Origin: Apoderus coryli
Taxonomy: Eukaryota; Arthropoda; Insecta; Coleoptera; Attelabidae
Reading direction: 5' to 3'
Length of the DNA stretch: 64,000 bases
Assembly: GCA_911728435.2 (NCBI GenBank)
Contig: OU452209.1
Span: 14,180,869-14,244,868 of the forward strand
Part shown: positions 1 to 12,892 of the stretch, piece after piece
Layout: the number at the start of each line of letters is the position of its first letter
Numbering within the stretch: the first letter of the stretch is position 1
Translations under genes and position numbers: made by a program
Notes under the pieces: model-generated
Told to the model about the DNA's origin: nothing
What the model saw: the letters and a program-made list of their open reading frames with translations, nothing else
The model's database searches: none

Positions 1-2405
1 AAATTAGCGGGTGTTATATACATTCAGAAAGAATACTAATGTTATAGCTCAATCCGAATGAACCCCAATATGCTATTCAAATTGTTACTGGTTTGATTCA
101 AGTTTTACGAGCGGTTTCAAATAAAGAAGAACAAACAAAGAATATCAACTTGAATAATAACAGAATCAAATTATTATACGAAATAAACAAACAACTAAAA
201 TAAGCTTTATTAATCTGTATTGAAGTAATGCAAAATTACTTACCATTATAATCTTGGATCACTTTTATTTAAAAGAAAATATTTAATTGGTTGACCCTTT
301 TGTCAATAATTTATCGAAAACTTTATTAGAAATGAAACACAAAGTTTGTGGGCTAAAACAACTAATTTAAAATTAAAACTAATTAAAGAAATTTAATAAC
401 AACAAAGAAATAAATATGTATAAATAAAAGAAAAAAGAATAAAACAATTAAGCGATAATGAAAATTTAAAAGAAAATCTTAGTCATTACTTGTACTACTT
501 AAAAATAGGAAAATTAATATAATATCGAATAATTATATTAATTCCTGTACGAAACTTTAATATACTATTGAAAACGAAATTTATTTCAATTACTAAAAGA
601 AGTAACTTTAAACTTTATATAAAAAAAACTGATTAAACAAAAAGCCCTTCAATTAAAAGAATATCAAAACTTACGGAACTTTATACAATTCACTACTTCA
701 GAATAAAATGAATTGGCCTTAATCTTTAAACAAAAACTAGAAAATAATTCTTAACTGAAAAATATACCAAGTCCAAAAACAAATTAAAATATTTAATTTA
801 ACCTTTATACAATTAGAGAAAACACGTCTTTACTCAATCAAGGCTAGAACGATTCTGCTCTTAAACTCATAAAGCCTTTTTAGAATTCCTCATAAAAATC
901 ACATAGTAGGTAATACAAAATGAAAATAAGCCAATCAGAAAAAGGACCATTTCCAATATATACCCAAGTACATCTACAGGGTGAGAACATTACAAAATAA
1001 GATACATTTTTATTTGTATGTCGACTTTAATAAAGATTCTTGATTTTGGAGTTCGCGACTGGACAAAAACCCATAATTTTTTATGCGCCCGTTATATATA
1101 TTATTTTGATATGGGAAACCGTGACGCCTTCCAACTAGCTTGTGTATATAATAATAAATGTTCGACATTTAATTTACATGAAGTTATATCGATAGTTTTG
1201 AGTGTTTAGACCACCGGGTATTTCCAACATCTGGTTATCTTTCCCAAGAGTTGGACAAGAAAAATGACAAAAATTGTATATTTTTTGTTTACCTACTTGT
1301 AGACGTATTTATTGCCTTAGTAGAACCTTTTTCAATAGAAGATAAGATAAATAGAAAACAGACCCCTTAAATTATTTTTCGGCTCAAAAGGAGATTTTAG
1401 AACATTTGTATACAATCTACTTAAATAATATTCATCTACTAATATAAACTATAAAACTCAGACATAAACACAGGGTAGGACAAAAGTAAATTCCATTGCC
1501 CGTCCGTCTATTTACAGTTCCGCTACTTTACGGATACCCCGTATATTTTCCTAGATACCTTGGTTCTTTGAATTTGCGAATGTTGGATTTTCAGCCAAAG
1601 GTGCAAAGCGCCATCAAACATTAACAGATTCCGTCTAGCCTGTATCAAAGGAGAACTTGCAAAGCAAATTATCAACAAGATTCTATTTTGCTTGAAAATT
1701 TTAACGCTTTGCTAAGCTTGACAGTTTTATAATTCCCACGATTGATTGATTTTATGTCCAAAGTTCATTCAGCTCCACACATGATTATTAAGATTTATGT
1801 ATGCGGATCTAGGAGGCAAGTTACTACGATTAAGATATTGCCGAGGACCAAAAGAGAAGAACTTCAGCAGAATCACACATTCATTCAGGTAGACTTAACC
1901 GTTAAAACTGCCACAAAATACCACACGTTTCGTGTTTTCGTACCCCCTAAACTCTCAAACCATCATCTCCAAATGCAACTTGGGGGCATGTTTTCTCTTA
2001 TATAAGGTTCTCCCCGTCTTCGTCAAGTTCCCAATTGGCTGTCGCAATTGTCGTAATTGTGTTTCCATCGAAGATCCCAATGCATGTGTTCTTCGTCCAC
2101 CTGATTCTGTTCGCACGGTGGATGCTCGTTGAAAGTGATCATTGTTGCCTATCAATATTTCCCAAATTTGTCACCAAATGACGAAAATTTTTCACTTTGC
2201 ATAGCCTAAGAATGGCACTTTGCATCTCTGGCTCTCATAGCAATATTAGTTATCCCCAAACTGTTAAATTCTTGTATGCTTTTAAAGAATGCACTATGGT
2301 TTCGTTTCGGTGTTGCAATCTGGCAACTGACAGCTCTATCGTAAAGTTGGACATTTTTGAGGTTATACGTACTCAGAACGTTTTGACATACGAGCCATAA
2401 ACTTC
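1..2405. other. AT-rich non-coding flank
   Basis: No gene is recognised. The first 1.4 kb is very AT-rich with A-runs and many stops in all frames. From about 1480 to 2400 base composition is more even and open stretches of 60-87 codons occur (for example 1742-2005), but none has a motif I know. This part may be old transposon sequence. Confidence 0.5.
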
Positions 2406-3149
2406 GACGTGGGTTAGCTCAGTAACAGTGCATGGATGAACTTAATTCAATTTTTTGCGATGAAGCTCCATCAAGGACCAGTGTTTATCGATGGTGGTGG
2501 TAGTTCAATTCAAGACGAATTTCGTTAAGGTCGTCCAAAATCAGTTGTTGTTCCGAAAAGCATTGATGCTGTGCGCGAACTGATATTGCAAGATCATCAT
2601 GTGACCTATCAAGAGATTGAGACAACCTTAGGCATTAGTGGGACCAGCATACATTCAATATTGCATAAACATTTAACTGTCAAAAAAATTTGGTCACGTT
2701 GGAACCCACACAATTTGTCAATCGCTCAAAAAAAGGCTTGTGTCGATTGGTCGAAAGAAATGCTCAAAAAATACGATCGCGGTGCTTCGAAACACGTCTA
2801 TGACATCGTGACAGGTGATGAATCGTGGATTTACGCGTATGTGCCCGAAAGTAAACAGCAGTCGACTGTCTGGGTGTTGCAAATGAGCCAAATCCAACAA
2901 AAGTTGTTCGCGCACGAAGCACTTCCAAGCAAATGGTCGCCTGTTTTTTCGGAAAAACTGGACATGTCGCAACCGTACTACTAGAACAACGTAGAACAGT
3001 CAATCCTAAGTGGTATACAACCATTTGTTTGCCAGTTGTCTTCCAAGAAATCAGGAAAATCAGCCGCCGAAGACGGATCACTCTTCACCACGACAATGCG
3101 AGCTCTCACACATCGGCTCAAACAACTGCAATTTTTAGCACCCAAAACA
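2406..3149 (+). mobile_element. mariner transposase, 5' part (interrupted)
   Basis: This is the first part of a mariner (IS630-Tc1-mariner, DD34D class) transposase. The reading frame at 2571-2984 shows the helix-turn-helix region (LGISGTSIHSILHKHL) and the first catalytic aspartate in VTGDESWIYAYVPE. After a frameshift comes the second aspartate box, HHDNASSHTSAQTT, near 3090-3125. The sequence stops matching at the insertion point (3149) and resumes at 7141. The 5' end and 5' inverted repeat are not recognisable, and an 8-9 bp duplication near 2435 plus later frameshifts make the gene dead. The second mariner (58069-59918) is the same family and was used to align it. Confidence 0.85.
3140..3149 (+). 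repeat. 10-bp target-site duplication, left copy
   Basis: ACCCAAAACA occurs here and again at 7141-7150, at exactly the point where the mariner coding sequence is interrupted and resumes. The uninterrupted mariner copy at about 58 kb has this decamer once, so it is the target-site duplication of the 3150-7140 insertion. Confidence 0.9.
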
Positions 3150-5248
3150 AAAACAAAAAAAATCAAATCAACTTTATTGTTCCCAAAACATACAGTTTTC
3201 CAACAATGAGCTCGGTTTGATACATACAATACTACAATAACATTATAACAACTTAACTATCATCCTATCCAATTAACAAATATATAAACAAAAGAAAAAT
3301 AACACAAAGAAAAAAAACAATCCAATAATAATATGAAAACTAAAAAGAGAACAAAAACAAACTACAACTACAAACACAATTCCTACTCGTTGATAATAAA
3401 TGATCTTAATTTAAGGATATACACAATAAACGAGCAGATCCGCTTGGCTAACCGCAGATTAATACGATTTAGGGCTGTTATGCCGACCTAATTGGGGCGT
3501 AAATTGGGCATTCAAACAGAATGTGATGTAAAGTTTCTCGGACATTTAGGTTACATATGGTGCACGTCTCCCTTGGCCTGATCAGATAAACTGAGCCATT
3601 ATCTGTGAGCTTAATAAAATATTTGTTTGACACACGGAGTTGCGAGATAATGCGAATGATGTCTATGGTTGTTTTCATGTGCAGAAAGGGCTGTGCGTGT
3701 TTGGAATAAGTTTTTATCTAATTTGAAGTTTGTCGAAATACATAGTAAGAATGTTTTTCTTATTTCTTCTTAAGAATCTACTGTTCATTTGGGGTGACCA
3801 GGGAAAGTCAAAGTCAATAAATTCAAATAGGTTTTTAACTTGTCGAGCCCAATTGTAAATAATGTTAGAGTTATCCAAGAGGTGCAACTGTCTTATAAAA
3901 CATAATTTTGGCAGTCTGTTGTCATCCATCTCTAAGATTTTGATAACCTAATTGAGGGTAAGCTTAACGAGTGAGTAAACAATTTTACTCTCCCTGCTTC
4001 TACTCGGACAACGGAGGCAGGGGTACTTGCCGGTAGATGGAGGAGTTTTTTAAAAAAACAGACTTGCACTCTCTCTATAATTTCGACGTAGCGCTGACCC
4101 CATACAGGCAAACAGTTTGCCAAAAGGCTTAGTACCAAAGATTCAAAGAGTTTAACTCTAGAGTTCCAACAGTTTAATTTGGTTTTAACCATTAATGAAA
4201 ACACTGATCCAATAGCCTTATTTGTGATGTTACAGGCTGCTTTTTGCAATGACGTGGAGTTAGAAAAGGGAATGCCAAGATACGTGAATTGATTAACTTG
4301 ATCAATAGGTTCGCTTAAGTAGTAAAATAGTGTGTTTTGTTAGGCAAATCCTCCCCTTTGAAAAATAACGACTTTAGTTTTGGCCACATTCACTAGTAAT
4401 GAATTTTCGCACGAATAGTTTTCCAAGATTTTGATTTTTCGTTTGAAGTCCACCTCCGAATCCGATAAGATAACTAGATCGTCGGCATATAGAAGCATAA
4501 GCAGCTCATTTTTGTTATCTAAATTAAGGAATTGTGCTCCCGCATTGCAAAAATAGAGTTATATGCCCGCAATAAAGGAGGAAAATATAAGTGGGCTCAA
4601 TGGATCGCCCTGTAAAACACCCTGAGTAATATAAATAGGGCTAGAAAACCCCTCAGTGGATTTGACTTCCATTATCGCACTTTCATAAATACTCCTTAAA
4701 AGTCTTAAATAACTCGAGCTGTAGCCCATGTGAAACAGTTTTTGCCACAGTAAAGGATGGTTGAGAGAATCAAATGCGCATTTAAAGTCGACAAACAACG
4801 CATATATCTTACGGTTTTTTAATCGAAGATGAAGCTGTGTGATGCTACTCAAAACATAAACATTGTCCATACAGCCACGCTTCTTTCGAAATCCCGATTA
4901 GCACTCAGGAATAAGAGAGTTTTCCTCAACCCACCGGGAGACACGATTATATAAAATTTGGGTGAAGATTTTTGTTATTGTACTTATTAGAGCAATGGTT
5001 CTAAAGTTTTCTGGGTCACTGTTTTTTTTTTATGTAATGGTTTGGTTATTATCTGGCAAATTGACACCGGTAGTTTTTGTTCCTCTAGAATTTTATTAAA
5101 TAAGCAGTTTAAATACAAGATCCAATTTTGGGGCAAATTTTTAAAGAATTCATATGATATGCCGTCTTTACCTGGAGTTTTATTATTTTTGCAAGTGCTA
5201 AGAACTAATTTAATTTCATCGGATGTTATAGGATTGTCTAGAAAAGGG
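3150..5248 (-). pseudogene. LINE (RT plus C-terminal zinc knuckle), 5'-truncated and broken
   Basis: Minus-strand reverse transcriptase of a non-LTR retrotransposon. Reading 5' to 3' there is the N-terminal RT region (about 5245-5000), a stop in SGFRKKRGC context near 4900, the block FVDFKCAFDSLNHPLL and QGDPLSPLIF (ORF 4559-4870), the catalytic YADD box near 4475-4490 (LLYADDLVILSDS), a thumb region (3932-4249) and a C-terminal CCHC motif, CTICNLNVRETLHHILFECP (3478-3678). Several stops and frameshifts break it. The 3' end is T-rich on this strand (near 3150-3175) and abuts the mariner target site. It is truncated at its 5' side, where it joins the next LINE. Clade not assigned. Confidence 0.8.
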
Positions 5249-5251
5249 TGA

Positions 5252-5272
5252 CGTAGTAGTAGTAGTAGTAGT
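5252..5272 (-). repeat. (GTA)n / (TAC)n tail of the L2-like LINE
   Basis: A short GTA triplet run on the plus strand. On the minus strand it follows AATAAAGAC and is read as the microsatellite-like 3' tail of the LINE at 5273-7140. It sits directly at the joint with the neighbouring LINE. Confidence 0.7.
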
Positions 5273-7140
5273 CTTTATTTGCACATATGAAATAATGATT
5301 ACAATAATTTGGCTAACTTAAGATTAGGCGCGTAAGTTTTAAGTAAAACTTGTGTGCGTCTCATCGTCGGTTTACAATTATTATAAGTACATGATGATAG
5401 GTACCTTAAGTAACGTACAAATATACTATTTTAAGCTTAATACTACACTCTTAAGACTCATAATAAATTTAGATTTCTAAAAGGTAACACCAACAAAGTA
5501 AAGATGAATTCCACTCCGGTTAACAAACAACAAAAATTTTTAAATTTATTGATAGTTCATAAAAAGTGCGAAATGTTTAAGGGCAAAATTGTTTAATTGT
5601 TTAAGGGCAAGAAGTTTACGGGAACAGTACTGGATATACTAAAGTTAAAACAATTGAGCTGCCCTACCTAGTTTACCATTTCATGAATTTTTGATCTATT
5701 TTTGTGGATCCAGACAAAGATTTCTCTTTTAAAAATGAAAAATCTATCGCTATTTTCTTTTGTTTTATTAGATAATAAGTTGAACAAGCGAGGGGCTATA
5801 TAATCCGAATGCCTTTGACCTATAGATTTCTTTGCGAATATTTCTTTGTAATGGTGTCGTGTCCGTGTATCATATTGATGTAGTAACCCCTCATAGTTAG
5901 TTTTATTTTTATTAAAGTTTATTAAAATAATTTGAGCATATAATTGTCTAATATCCAAAATATCAATTTCATTATATAATGTCTCAGTGGAGTATAAGAA
6001 TGGTTTGCTAAAAATAATTTTTAAAATTCGATTTTGAATTCGTTGCAATGGATTCAAAATAGACTTCGAAGCTCCACCCCAACACACCAATCCGTATCTA
6101 AGAATTGATTCAACCAGAGACTTATACACGACTATTAATTCTTTTTGCTTTAATATGTCCCTAAGTTGTTTCAACCTAGACACCACACATCGAAGTTTTT
6201 TATGTATACTCCGAATTTGGGTTTCCCATCGTAAATGACTGTCTATATGGATACCCAGGTACTTTATGCTCTCGACTGATTTTATGTATATTTCGCGGCC
6301 ATTATGTGGCAAAACCAGTTGTGAAAAATTTGGAAGCTGTGATTTGTATGAGGTTAACGGTAAGTAAAAGGTTTTATTATAGTTTATTGTTAGTTTTTTT
6401 GAATCAATTAAACCTTTAATAGCTCTCAGTTCGGTTTCCACAGTAAGTTTTAGTTCATCCCATGTATTGCTTTCATAAAAGATTGCAGTATCGTCTGCAA
6501 AGCTAATAATATCACCCTTAGTCTCAGTTAGAAGTATACTATTCAAATAGATAATAAAAAGGATCGGACCCAAGACTGTTCCCTGCGGAACTCCGTATTT
6601 TATAAGTCCGGGATCACTCAATACGTTTCCTATCCTAACATAGGTCTGTCTATCGCTCAGGTAACTTCTAAATAAGTTCAAAGTGATTCCACGAAAACCT
6701 ATTCGTTCCATTTCCGTTAATAATACACTGTGAGAAACCGTATCGAAAGCTTTCTCTAGATCAATAAATACACATAAGGACGGTTTTTTATTGTCAACAG
6801 CGTGGTACATCTTTTTTGTAAGGGCCATCATTGCATCTGTTGTTGATTTTTTTTCTTGAAAACCAAATTGGTTTGTTGCTAATATACTATATTTTGCAAG
6901 GTAACTAGTTATACGAGTTTTAATGATTTTCTCCAATATTTTATTCAAAGTGGAAACTAAAGATATTGGCCTGTAGTTTTCAACCAAATGTGGATCCCCC
7001 GTTTTCAAAATAGGACTAATTATTGTATCTTTAAAAATTTCTGGATATATTCCTGTAGTGAACACTCTGTTAAAAATATATGATAGTGGTGCTGCTATTT
7101 CATCTTTCAAAAATTTCACCGTCCATATAACAAGAATCGG
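5273..7140 (-). CDS. L2/CR1-like LINE, 5'-truncated, RT frame open
   Basis: The open frame at 5668-7167 gives about 490 codons of non-LTR reverse transcriptase. It contains YRPISLVSTLNKILEKII, the first catalytic block FIDLEKAFDTVSH, GVPQGTVLGPILF, the catalytic FADDTAIFY and the thumb motif ESIKYLGIHIDSHLRWE, then a C-terminal region without a recognised nuclease. The annotated start methionine and the first nine codons (MTHQIDVLG) are antisense mariner sequence, so the true element begins at 7140 without its endonuclease half. The 3' UTR runs to 5273. One unbroken frame suggests a fairly young insertion, but a 5'-truncated copy cannot move by itself. Confidence 0.85.
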
Positions 7141-7456
7141 ACCCAAAACATCGATTTGATGAGTCATCCGCCGTATAGTCCTGACTTGGCACCGAATGAC
7201 TTCTTTTTATTCCCGTACGTAAAAACAAACTGAGAGGCCAACGTTTTTCGACACCTGAAGAAGCGGTTGCTGCATTCAAAATGCATGTTTTGGAGATACC
7301 TCAATCAGAGTGGCAAAAGTGCGTCGACAATTGGTTCAAACGCATGCAAAGGTGTATAGATCTTCATGGGGAATATTTTGAAAAACAATAAAGTGATTTT
7401 GGATGATTAATATTTGTTTTTGTTCTCTAATCCCGAAATATAAATGGCAATCCTCG
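7141..7456 (+). mobile_element. mariner transposase 3' part and 3' terminal repeat
   Basis: This continues the mariner interrupted at 3149. It carries the third catalytic region (MSHPPYSPDLAPNDFF), then a 1-nt-shifted C-terminus ending in DLHGEYFEKQ and a stop near 7390. The right end (TTCTCTAATCCCG then GGCAATCCTCG) matches the terminal repeat of the 58-kb copy. The following TA is the expected mariner target dinucleotide. The first ten bases are the duplicated target site. Confidence 0.85.
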
Positions 7457-9500
7457 TATAAGAAATTTGACTAAAGATACCGAGGGTGTTATTGTATGAG
7501 TTTACTGAGAAATAGAGGTTGTTTTTGTGTGAGCTATTTTTAATGCCTAGTGCGAAATAAATTTACTAAAACTGTTGGAATTTCAATTCACGTGTAACCA
7601 CCGCACTTTGTTGTGTATTAGACATTATTATGTTATTACGTCTAGTTCTCTGATTGGCATTATAAATATTTTTATTACATACCAAATGCAAGAACAAAAA
7701 TAAAAGATTTAAATTCCATTAACTAGTTGTTTTATGTCTTGATAATTTGAATACCATGTGGGTAGCTATTATACACCTGGTTATTGGTAATGGTTTTGTT
7801 GAGAAATAGATATTAATTTACCTGTCCAGTCCAGAAAATGCTGTTTTTTTGAACGAGTCAATATAAGGAAGTTTATTTCCGAAAGAGATCGATTCGCGTG
7901 ATTCCCAGTGTTTTATTTAGCAGCTAAAAACTGATCTTTTAAATAAAAAAAAGCAGTCCCAAGATTAAGAAACTATTGTCGTAACCACGAAGAAGAAAAA
8001 AACTTTTGCATAAAACGAATTAAAACAGTTTAATACTTACAACGTTCATAAAATATAGTTTTCACATGAAAAATTCAAATAAAGTAACAAACCGACGTTA
8101 TAAAGAATAGAATGCATACAAAGATGTGTCTCTAGTTGATTTTAAAAACGTTTTCCATTTAACTTATTGACCTTTTCTCGACCATTTACAACCTGCCGAT
8201 CACGATTTCGTATATGAGCGTGTTTGTTGTTAAATTTAATTTTTGTTACAACATACCAATCAATTCAATAGGGAAGGTAAGGCATTTTTAATCAATTAAT
8301 TAAACATGTATAGATGGTTGATAGATTTATTCAGTGGTGGAACAATCTGACTGGTTAAAAGGAGACTTCTATCATTTCTGCACAAATATGAAGTATTAAC
8401 TAGCCACCAATTTGGATTTTTAGCTAACAAATGCACTAATGATGCTATATTCTCCGTCTTCAACAATCAGTTTATTTAAAAAAAAACAATTCCAGATATA
8501 AATACAGTAACAGAACTACAAAAGGGGTTAGATGGCAGTAAAAACTGATATCAAAATCTAACCCTAAATTAACAGTTAAAAAATATAAGTAAATAATACC
8601 CCATCATACATATATACAATATGTGATTTAATCCTTAACCATAATCCCTAACTAATCTACACTACAAAAAAAAAAAATAAACCAGAATTTCATTGTACAA
8701 AAAAAAAGTCATCATAATACAAAATAACACAAAATGTGAACAACATAACCGCAATATAAGTATATAAAAAAAAAGAAAAAAACAAAATTAAAATAATAAC
8801 AAACAAAAGTTTTAAACGATCAACGAGTAATAGGTAAAGCGTTAATGTGGATTCAACAATCGATAGCGAAGTTTTTTTTTCAGTTCATTTTCATATCATT
8901 TTTGATATTTGTTATTAAAAAAACATTACACAAGATCACCAAAATAATATACTGTATTCCTTATATTTACGATGCTTATTGTTAAAATATTACTAAGCAA
9001 CGTGTTTCTTGGATTTTTTCCGGAAAATATAGATGCCCTTATGATATTACTTACGAATAAACTTCAAAATAGAATCATTTTAAAGTTCGAGCTCTTTTCT
9101 CTCTTAATTTTATAGCCTAAAGTAGAATTAAGGCTTGTATCAGTCAAAATATTCTACCCGAAAAAGCATTATAAATATTGAACAATGTTTTAGTCAAACG
9201 CCGCCGCCTTTAAATAAAAATTATAAGCAATAAAAACGGGTGTGTGCTCAGGCCACAATACCACCGTATATGTTCACTGACAGTACCTACAATATTTTGA
9301 GAACGACGGTATCCTAAGGCGTTAAAGAGAATATAAGTAGGTCTTTGCGAGAAAGTGCATACATCAATAAACAATTAGAAAATATTTTCAGAAATAATTA
9401 TTTTTTTTTCAGAAATATATGCCGACAAAATAGTAATTTTTGGTAATTGAATTATATTAACATCCAATCACAGTAAAATTTTATGATTAATTTTATCATC
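7457..9500. other. AT-rich region with A-runs
   Basis: No gene is recognised apart from a short LINE fragment at 8361-8478. Several A-homopolymer tracts (8660-8800) suggest old retrotransposon tails. Confidence 0.4.
8361..8478 (+). pseudogene. LINE reverse transcriptase fragment
   Basis: A 39-codon open stretch reads RRLLSFLHKYEVLTSHQFGF and then LANKCTNDAIFSVFNNQF. This is the conserved RT segment before the first catalytic block (compare SILATNQFGFQEKKSTTDAM in the LINE at 5273-7140). It is isolated, so it is a relic. Confidence 0.6.
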
Positions 9501-10950
9501 CTGTCCTGGATTTGGACGATTTTAAACAGAATCATGGGTTAACAGAGGGTAATCATTTAGTAGCAGCACTGAATTATAGAGTTGGTGAGGGTTTTCTGTT
9601 GAAAAATTATGATTTAGTAAAAGTAAAAGAATGGTGTGACTCAAATTATCTGTCATTTGATTTCTCTAAAACAAATATCTTGTATTTTAATTTTATTTTC
9701 GAAGACTTGATCTTGGGAAGTTGCCCTATGTCCAGTTCAATGGAAGAAGTCAAGGGTGGTTCCTGTATTTAAGTCGGGTGATTGGCAACTACAGAGCTGT
9801 ATCCATTCTGTCTAGATTTCTGTAAGCAATTTCAGTGTGTGTTGTTTGATCGCATTTATATATGTCCGTCCGAGAGAAGATTACATTGATGCAACATGGT
9901 TTTCATGTCATTGAAATCTATCACTAGTAATCTGGTATTATTGACTTAAAATATTTCAGAGGTGATTGATAAGGGCGGCCAGATGGATGTGATATACACG
10001 GACTTCGTGAAGGCTTTTCATAGGGTGGATTAAAATTGGACCAATTTGGTTTTGTTATCGAGTTGAACATTTTTCTTTTATTAATATCTTTCGAATACAG
10101 AGCAGATTGTATCATATAATGGATACAAGTCCGCTCACTTTCAGGTGTTGCTTAAGGTTCTAATCTGGGTCCATAGTTGTTCTTGTTGTTCGTAAATGAT
10201 TTGGTTAACAAACCTAATTGTTTGCGGATGATTTGAAGATTTTCTTTGAAATTGAATTAAAATTCAGCATTTGTATATCTTCCGTTGATTCTGTGGTTTA
10301 TCTTAGAATTACTTTTGATCCAGGACTTGGTTTCGTAGATCACATCTTGACCAAAGTAACGGAGGCCAAAAAAACATATTGTTTTATAGTTAGAAATACC
10401 AGACACTTTAATAATGTTAGTTCCTTGATGGTTCTATATAATGCTTACATTCGTTCTAATATTGCGAGTATGGTTCATTGGTTTACGCATCAAACTACAG
10501 TTAAAAAAATCCAACGTAGATTCTTGAAATGCTTAAGGTTTAAAGAGGAAGGAATTTATCCTGAAAGGGGTATCAACTATACCATACTTTTAAATCGATT
10601 TAATTTAGAAAGCTTGGAGACATGAAGAATTTTAAACTCAATTATATTCTTATATAAGCTTCTGCATGGTAAAATAGATTGTCCTGATATGCTTGGAAAA
10701 GTAAATGTTAGTGTTACAAGAATGGAGAGTCGATATAATCAGACTTTTCACATTGACAGAGCAAGGACGAATTTGAGGATAGATTCGTTTAAGTACGCCA
10801 ATGTAATACTGTATAAATTTATTTCAATCACCCGGTCTAATCTCTTGCGAGAATTATTCAATGAAAACCTCTGTTCTTCTCATCTACTTAGCAATTTTTT
10901 CTGTCAGCATCCCGTAACCGCCGTAAATAAAAAAACTGGATTTTAATTAT
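9490..10950 (+). pseudogene. Decayed Jockey/CR1-like LINE
   Basis: Plus-strand relic of the same family as the copies at 11584 and 29311. Recognisable pieces are an N-terminal RT stretch around 9725-9950, VIYTDFVKAFHRVD (about 9990-10030), the catalytic FADDLKIF at 10218-10245, a thumb/C-terminal part (AYIRSNIASMVHWF, QRRFLKCLRFKEEG) at 10380-10620, and the end region SRYNQTFHIDRARTNLR at 10730-10780. Stops and indels break every part. No tail or target duplication was found. Confidence 0.75.
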
Positions 10951-11583
10951 TAGTTTAATGGATAGTGGAATATTCAGCACGTATATAAACTACATCAGCT
11001 CAAACGTGCAGGTCTCTAATCTAATGGACAAAACACGAACAATTTATTATTATTAATAACAATTTTATATTTTCCTCTTGGCTATAAAGCCATTTTGTGG
11101 TTTGTCTTTCAGTACTGCTTCTTCTTCATTTGATAAATCTCTATGATTACACGTTAGGTACTCCCTATATACTTAATGTTCTCTCAGGTATTTTTGTTGT
11201 TTAGATTTTCTTTTTCTTTCTTGAGAAAAGAAAAAAAAAACGGGTAAATGTATGTGGATTTTGTTTCACTTGCGACACAGAAATATTGATAATTGGATGA
11301 TAGTTTATAGTAGGTACGTAATGTAATAATAGCTATTGCAGCTACTAGGGTGGTATAGTATATCTGTAGAGTATCAGAATTGTTAGTTAGATAATAATGC
11401 GGTGTGGAATTCAATAAATTTATGTTTGTGCAAGTAAATTAGACATTTTAACAACATAGATTTATGTCTATACAGGGTTACCCAATGAAAACGAAACAGA
11501 AGCCAGCGTAAATATAAAAGACAGTATACTTACTCAAGGCGGTACCCTTTGTGGAGGGTTTACAGAGAGATGCCGCGTATCGA

Positions 11584-12892
11584 GCCAGTTATTACCCACT
11601 GTATCTCTGAAACTCTTGATCACGGCGGTCAACTGGATGTAATCTATACTGATTTCACCAAAGCCTTTGATAGGCTAGACCATGGCATATTGCTGAGTAA
11701 ACTGCATACGTATGATGGATTTCCTTCCGGCTTGATATCTTTATGCAACTCATACTTGCATGATCGGAAACAATATGTCTTTTACAACGGCTTTATATCT
11801 TGGTTTTACTCGGCCACGTCAGGAGTACCCCAGGGTTCTAACTTAGGTCCATTGTTGTTCCTTCTTTTCATCAATGACCTGGACCCGTGTTTACTTCAAC
11901 GTACTCTATTTTTCGCAGATGACTTAAAAATCTTCGCCTCCATAGATTCAGTAGCAGATTGCATAAACCTGCAGCATGATCTGTGTGCTCTAGAAAGGTG
12001 GTGCGACAGTAACAAATTGTCTCTTAACATTCGTAAATGCACATGTCTGAGTTTTACACGTAAAACAACGTTTATTGACTATCCGTATGCAATCTCCACA
12101 AATAAACTTGAACGATGTCGAGTATTCATGGATCTTGGTGTTACCTTCGATCATAGGTTCCAGTTTTTGGAGCATATGGAAAGAATGGTTGGTGAGGCAT
12201 CTCGCATGTATGGCTTTATAATGCGTAACTGCAAAGGCTTCAATAATACCTCTGCCCTTATCACCTTGTTCAATGCCTATGTGAGGTCAAAATTGGAGTA
12301 TTCTTCCATCATCTGGTATCCTCAGTATAATATTCATAAACTAGAGGTCGAGCAAATTCAACGTAGATTTTTGAAATATTTAGTTTTTAGAACCGATGGT
12401 TCTTATCCAGTTAGAGGTTTCGATCATGAATTGTTACTATCACGTTTTGACGTTCAGAGTCTGGAGTACCGAAGAATTCAGAGCTCATTAATCATCTTAT
12501 ATAAATTGCTTAGAGAAAAAATCGACTGCTCTTTTCTGCTATCTTGCTTGAATTTGTTAGTTCCTAGGTTAAATACCAGATCGAATTTAACATTTCACTT
12601 ACACAGAGCTAGGACCAATGTACTGTTAAGATCGCCTGTTCATGTCATGTGTTCTAATTTTAATAGAGTTTCTGGTAGGTGTGACATTTTTACAACTACA
12701 GTTAATCACTTGAAAATGGTAGCTGCAGATACATTTGTGGTTTAGGTGTGTGTATGTGTGCGGAATTAATTAGGATTTATAAATTAGTATTCATAAGTTT
12801 ATTTAAGCATTTAATTTTTTAGTTTGTAATATTGTCCTTTAAATGGGAAACTGTTGGGTAATAAACGCTTTATTTATTTATTTATTTATAGT
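11584..12892 (+). CDS. Jockey/CR1-like LINE, 5'-truncated, RT frame open
   Basis: The open frame at 11549-12745 encodes the C-terminal two thirds of a non-LTR reverse transcriptase. Similarity to the other copies begins at about 11584, so the first dozen codons come from flanking DNA. Visible blocks are DVIYTDFTKAFDRLDH (first catalytic Asp), SGVPQGSNLGPLLFLLFIND, FFADDLKIFASIDS (catalytic ADD) and LERCRVFMDLGVTFDHRFQF, then a C-terminal region ending in VVNHLK-like sequence. The 3' UTR ends in AATAAACGC and a (TTTA)n tail near 12865-12892. It is very close to the minus-strand copy at 29311-30865, indicating recent mobility of the family. The 5' truncation removes gag and endonuclease. Confidence 0.85.

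Noticed and set aside
1742..2155. Overlapping 66-87 codon ORFs before the mariner
   Set aside because: Both strands open, no motif, no support; kept only as unexplained sequence.
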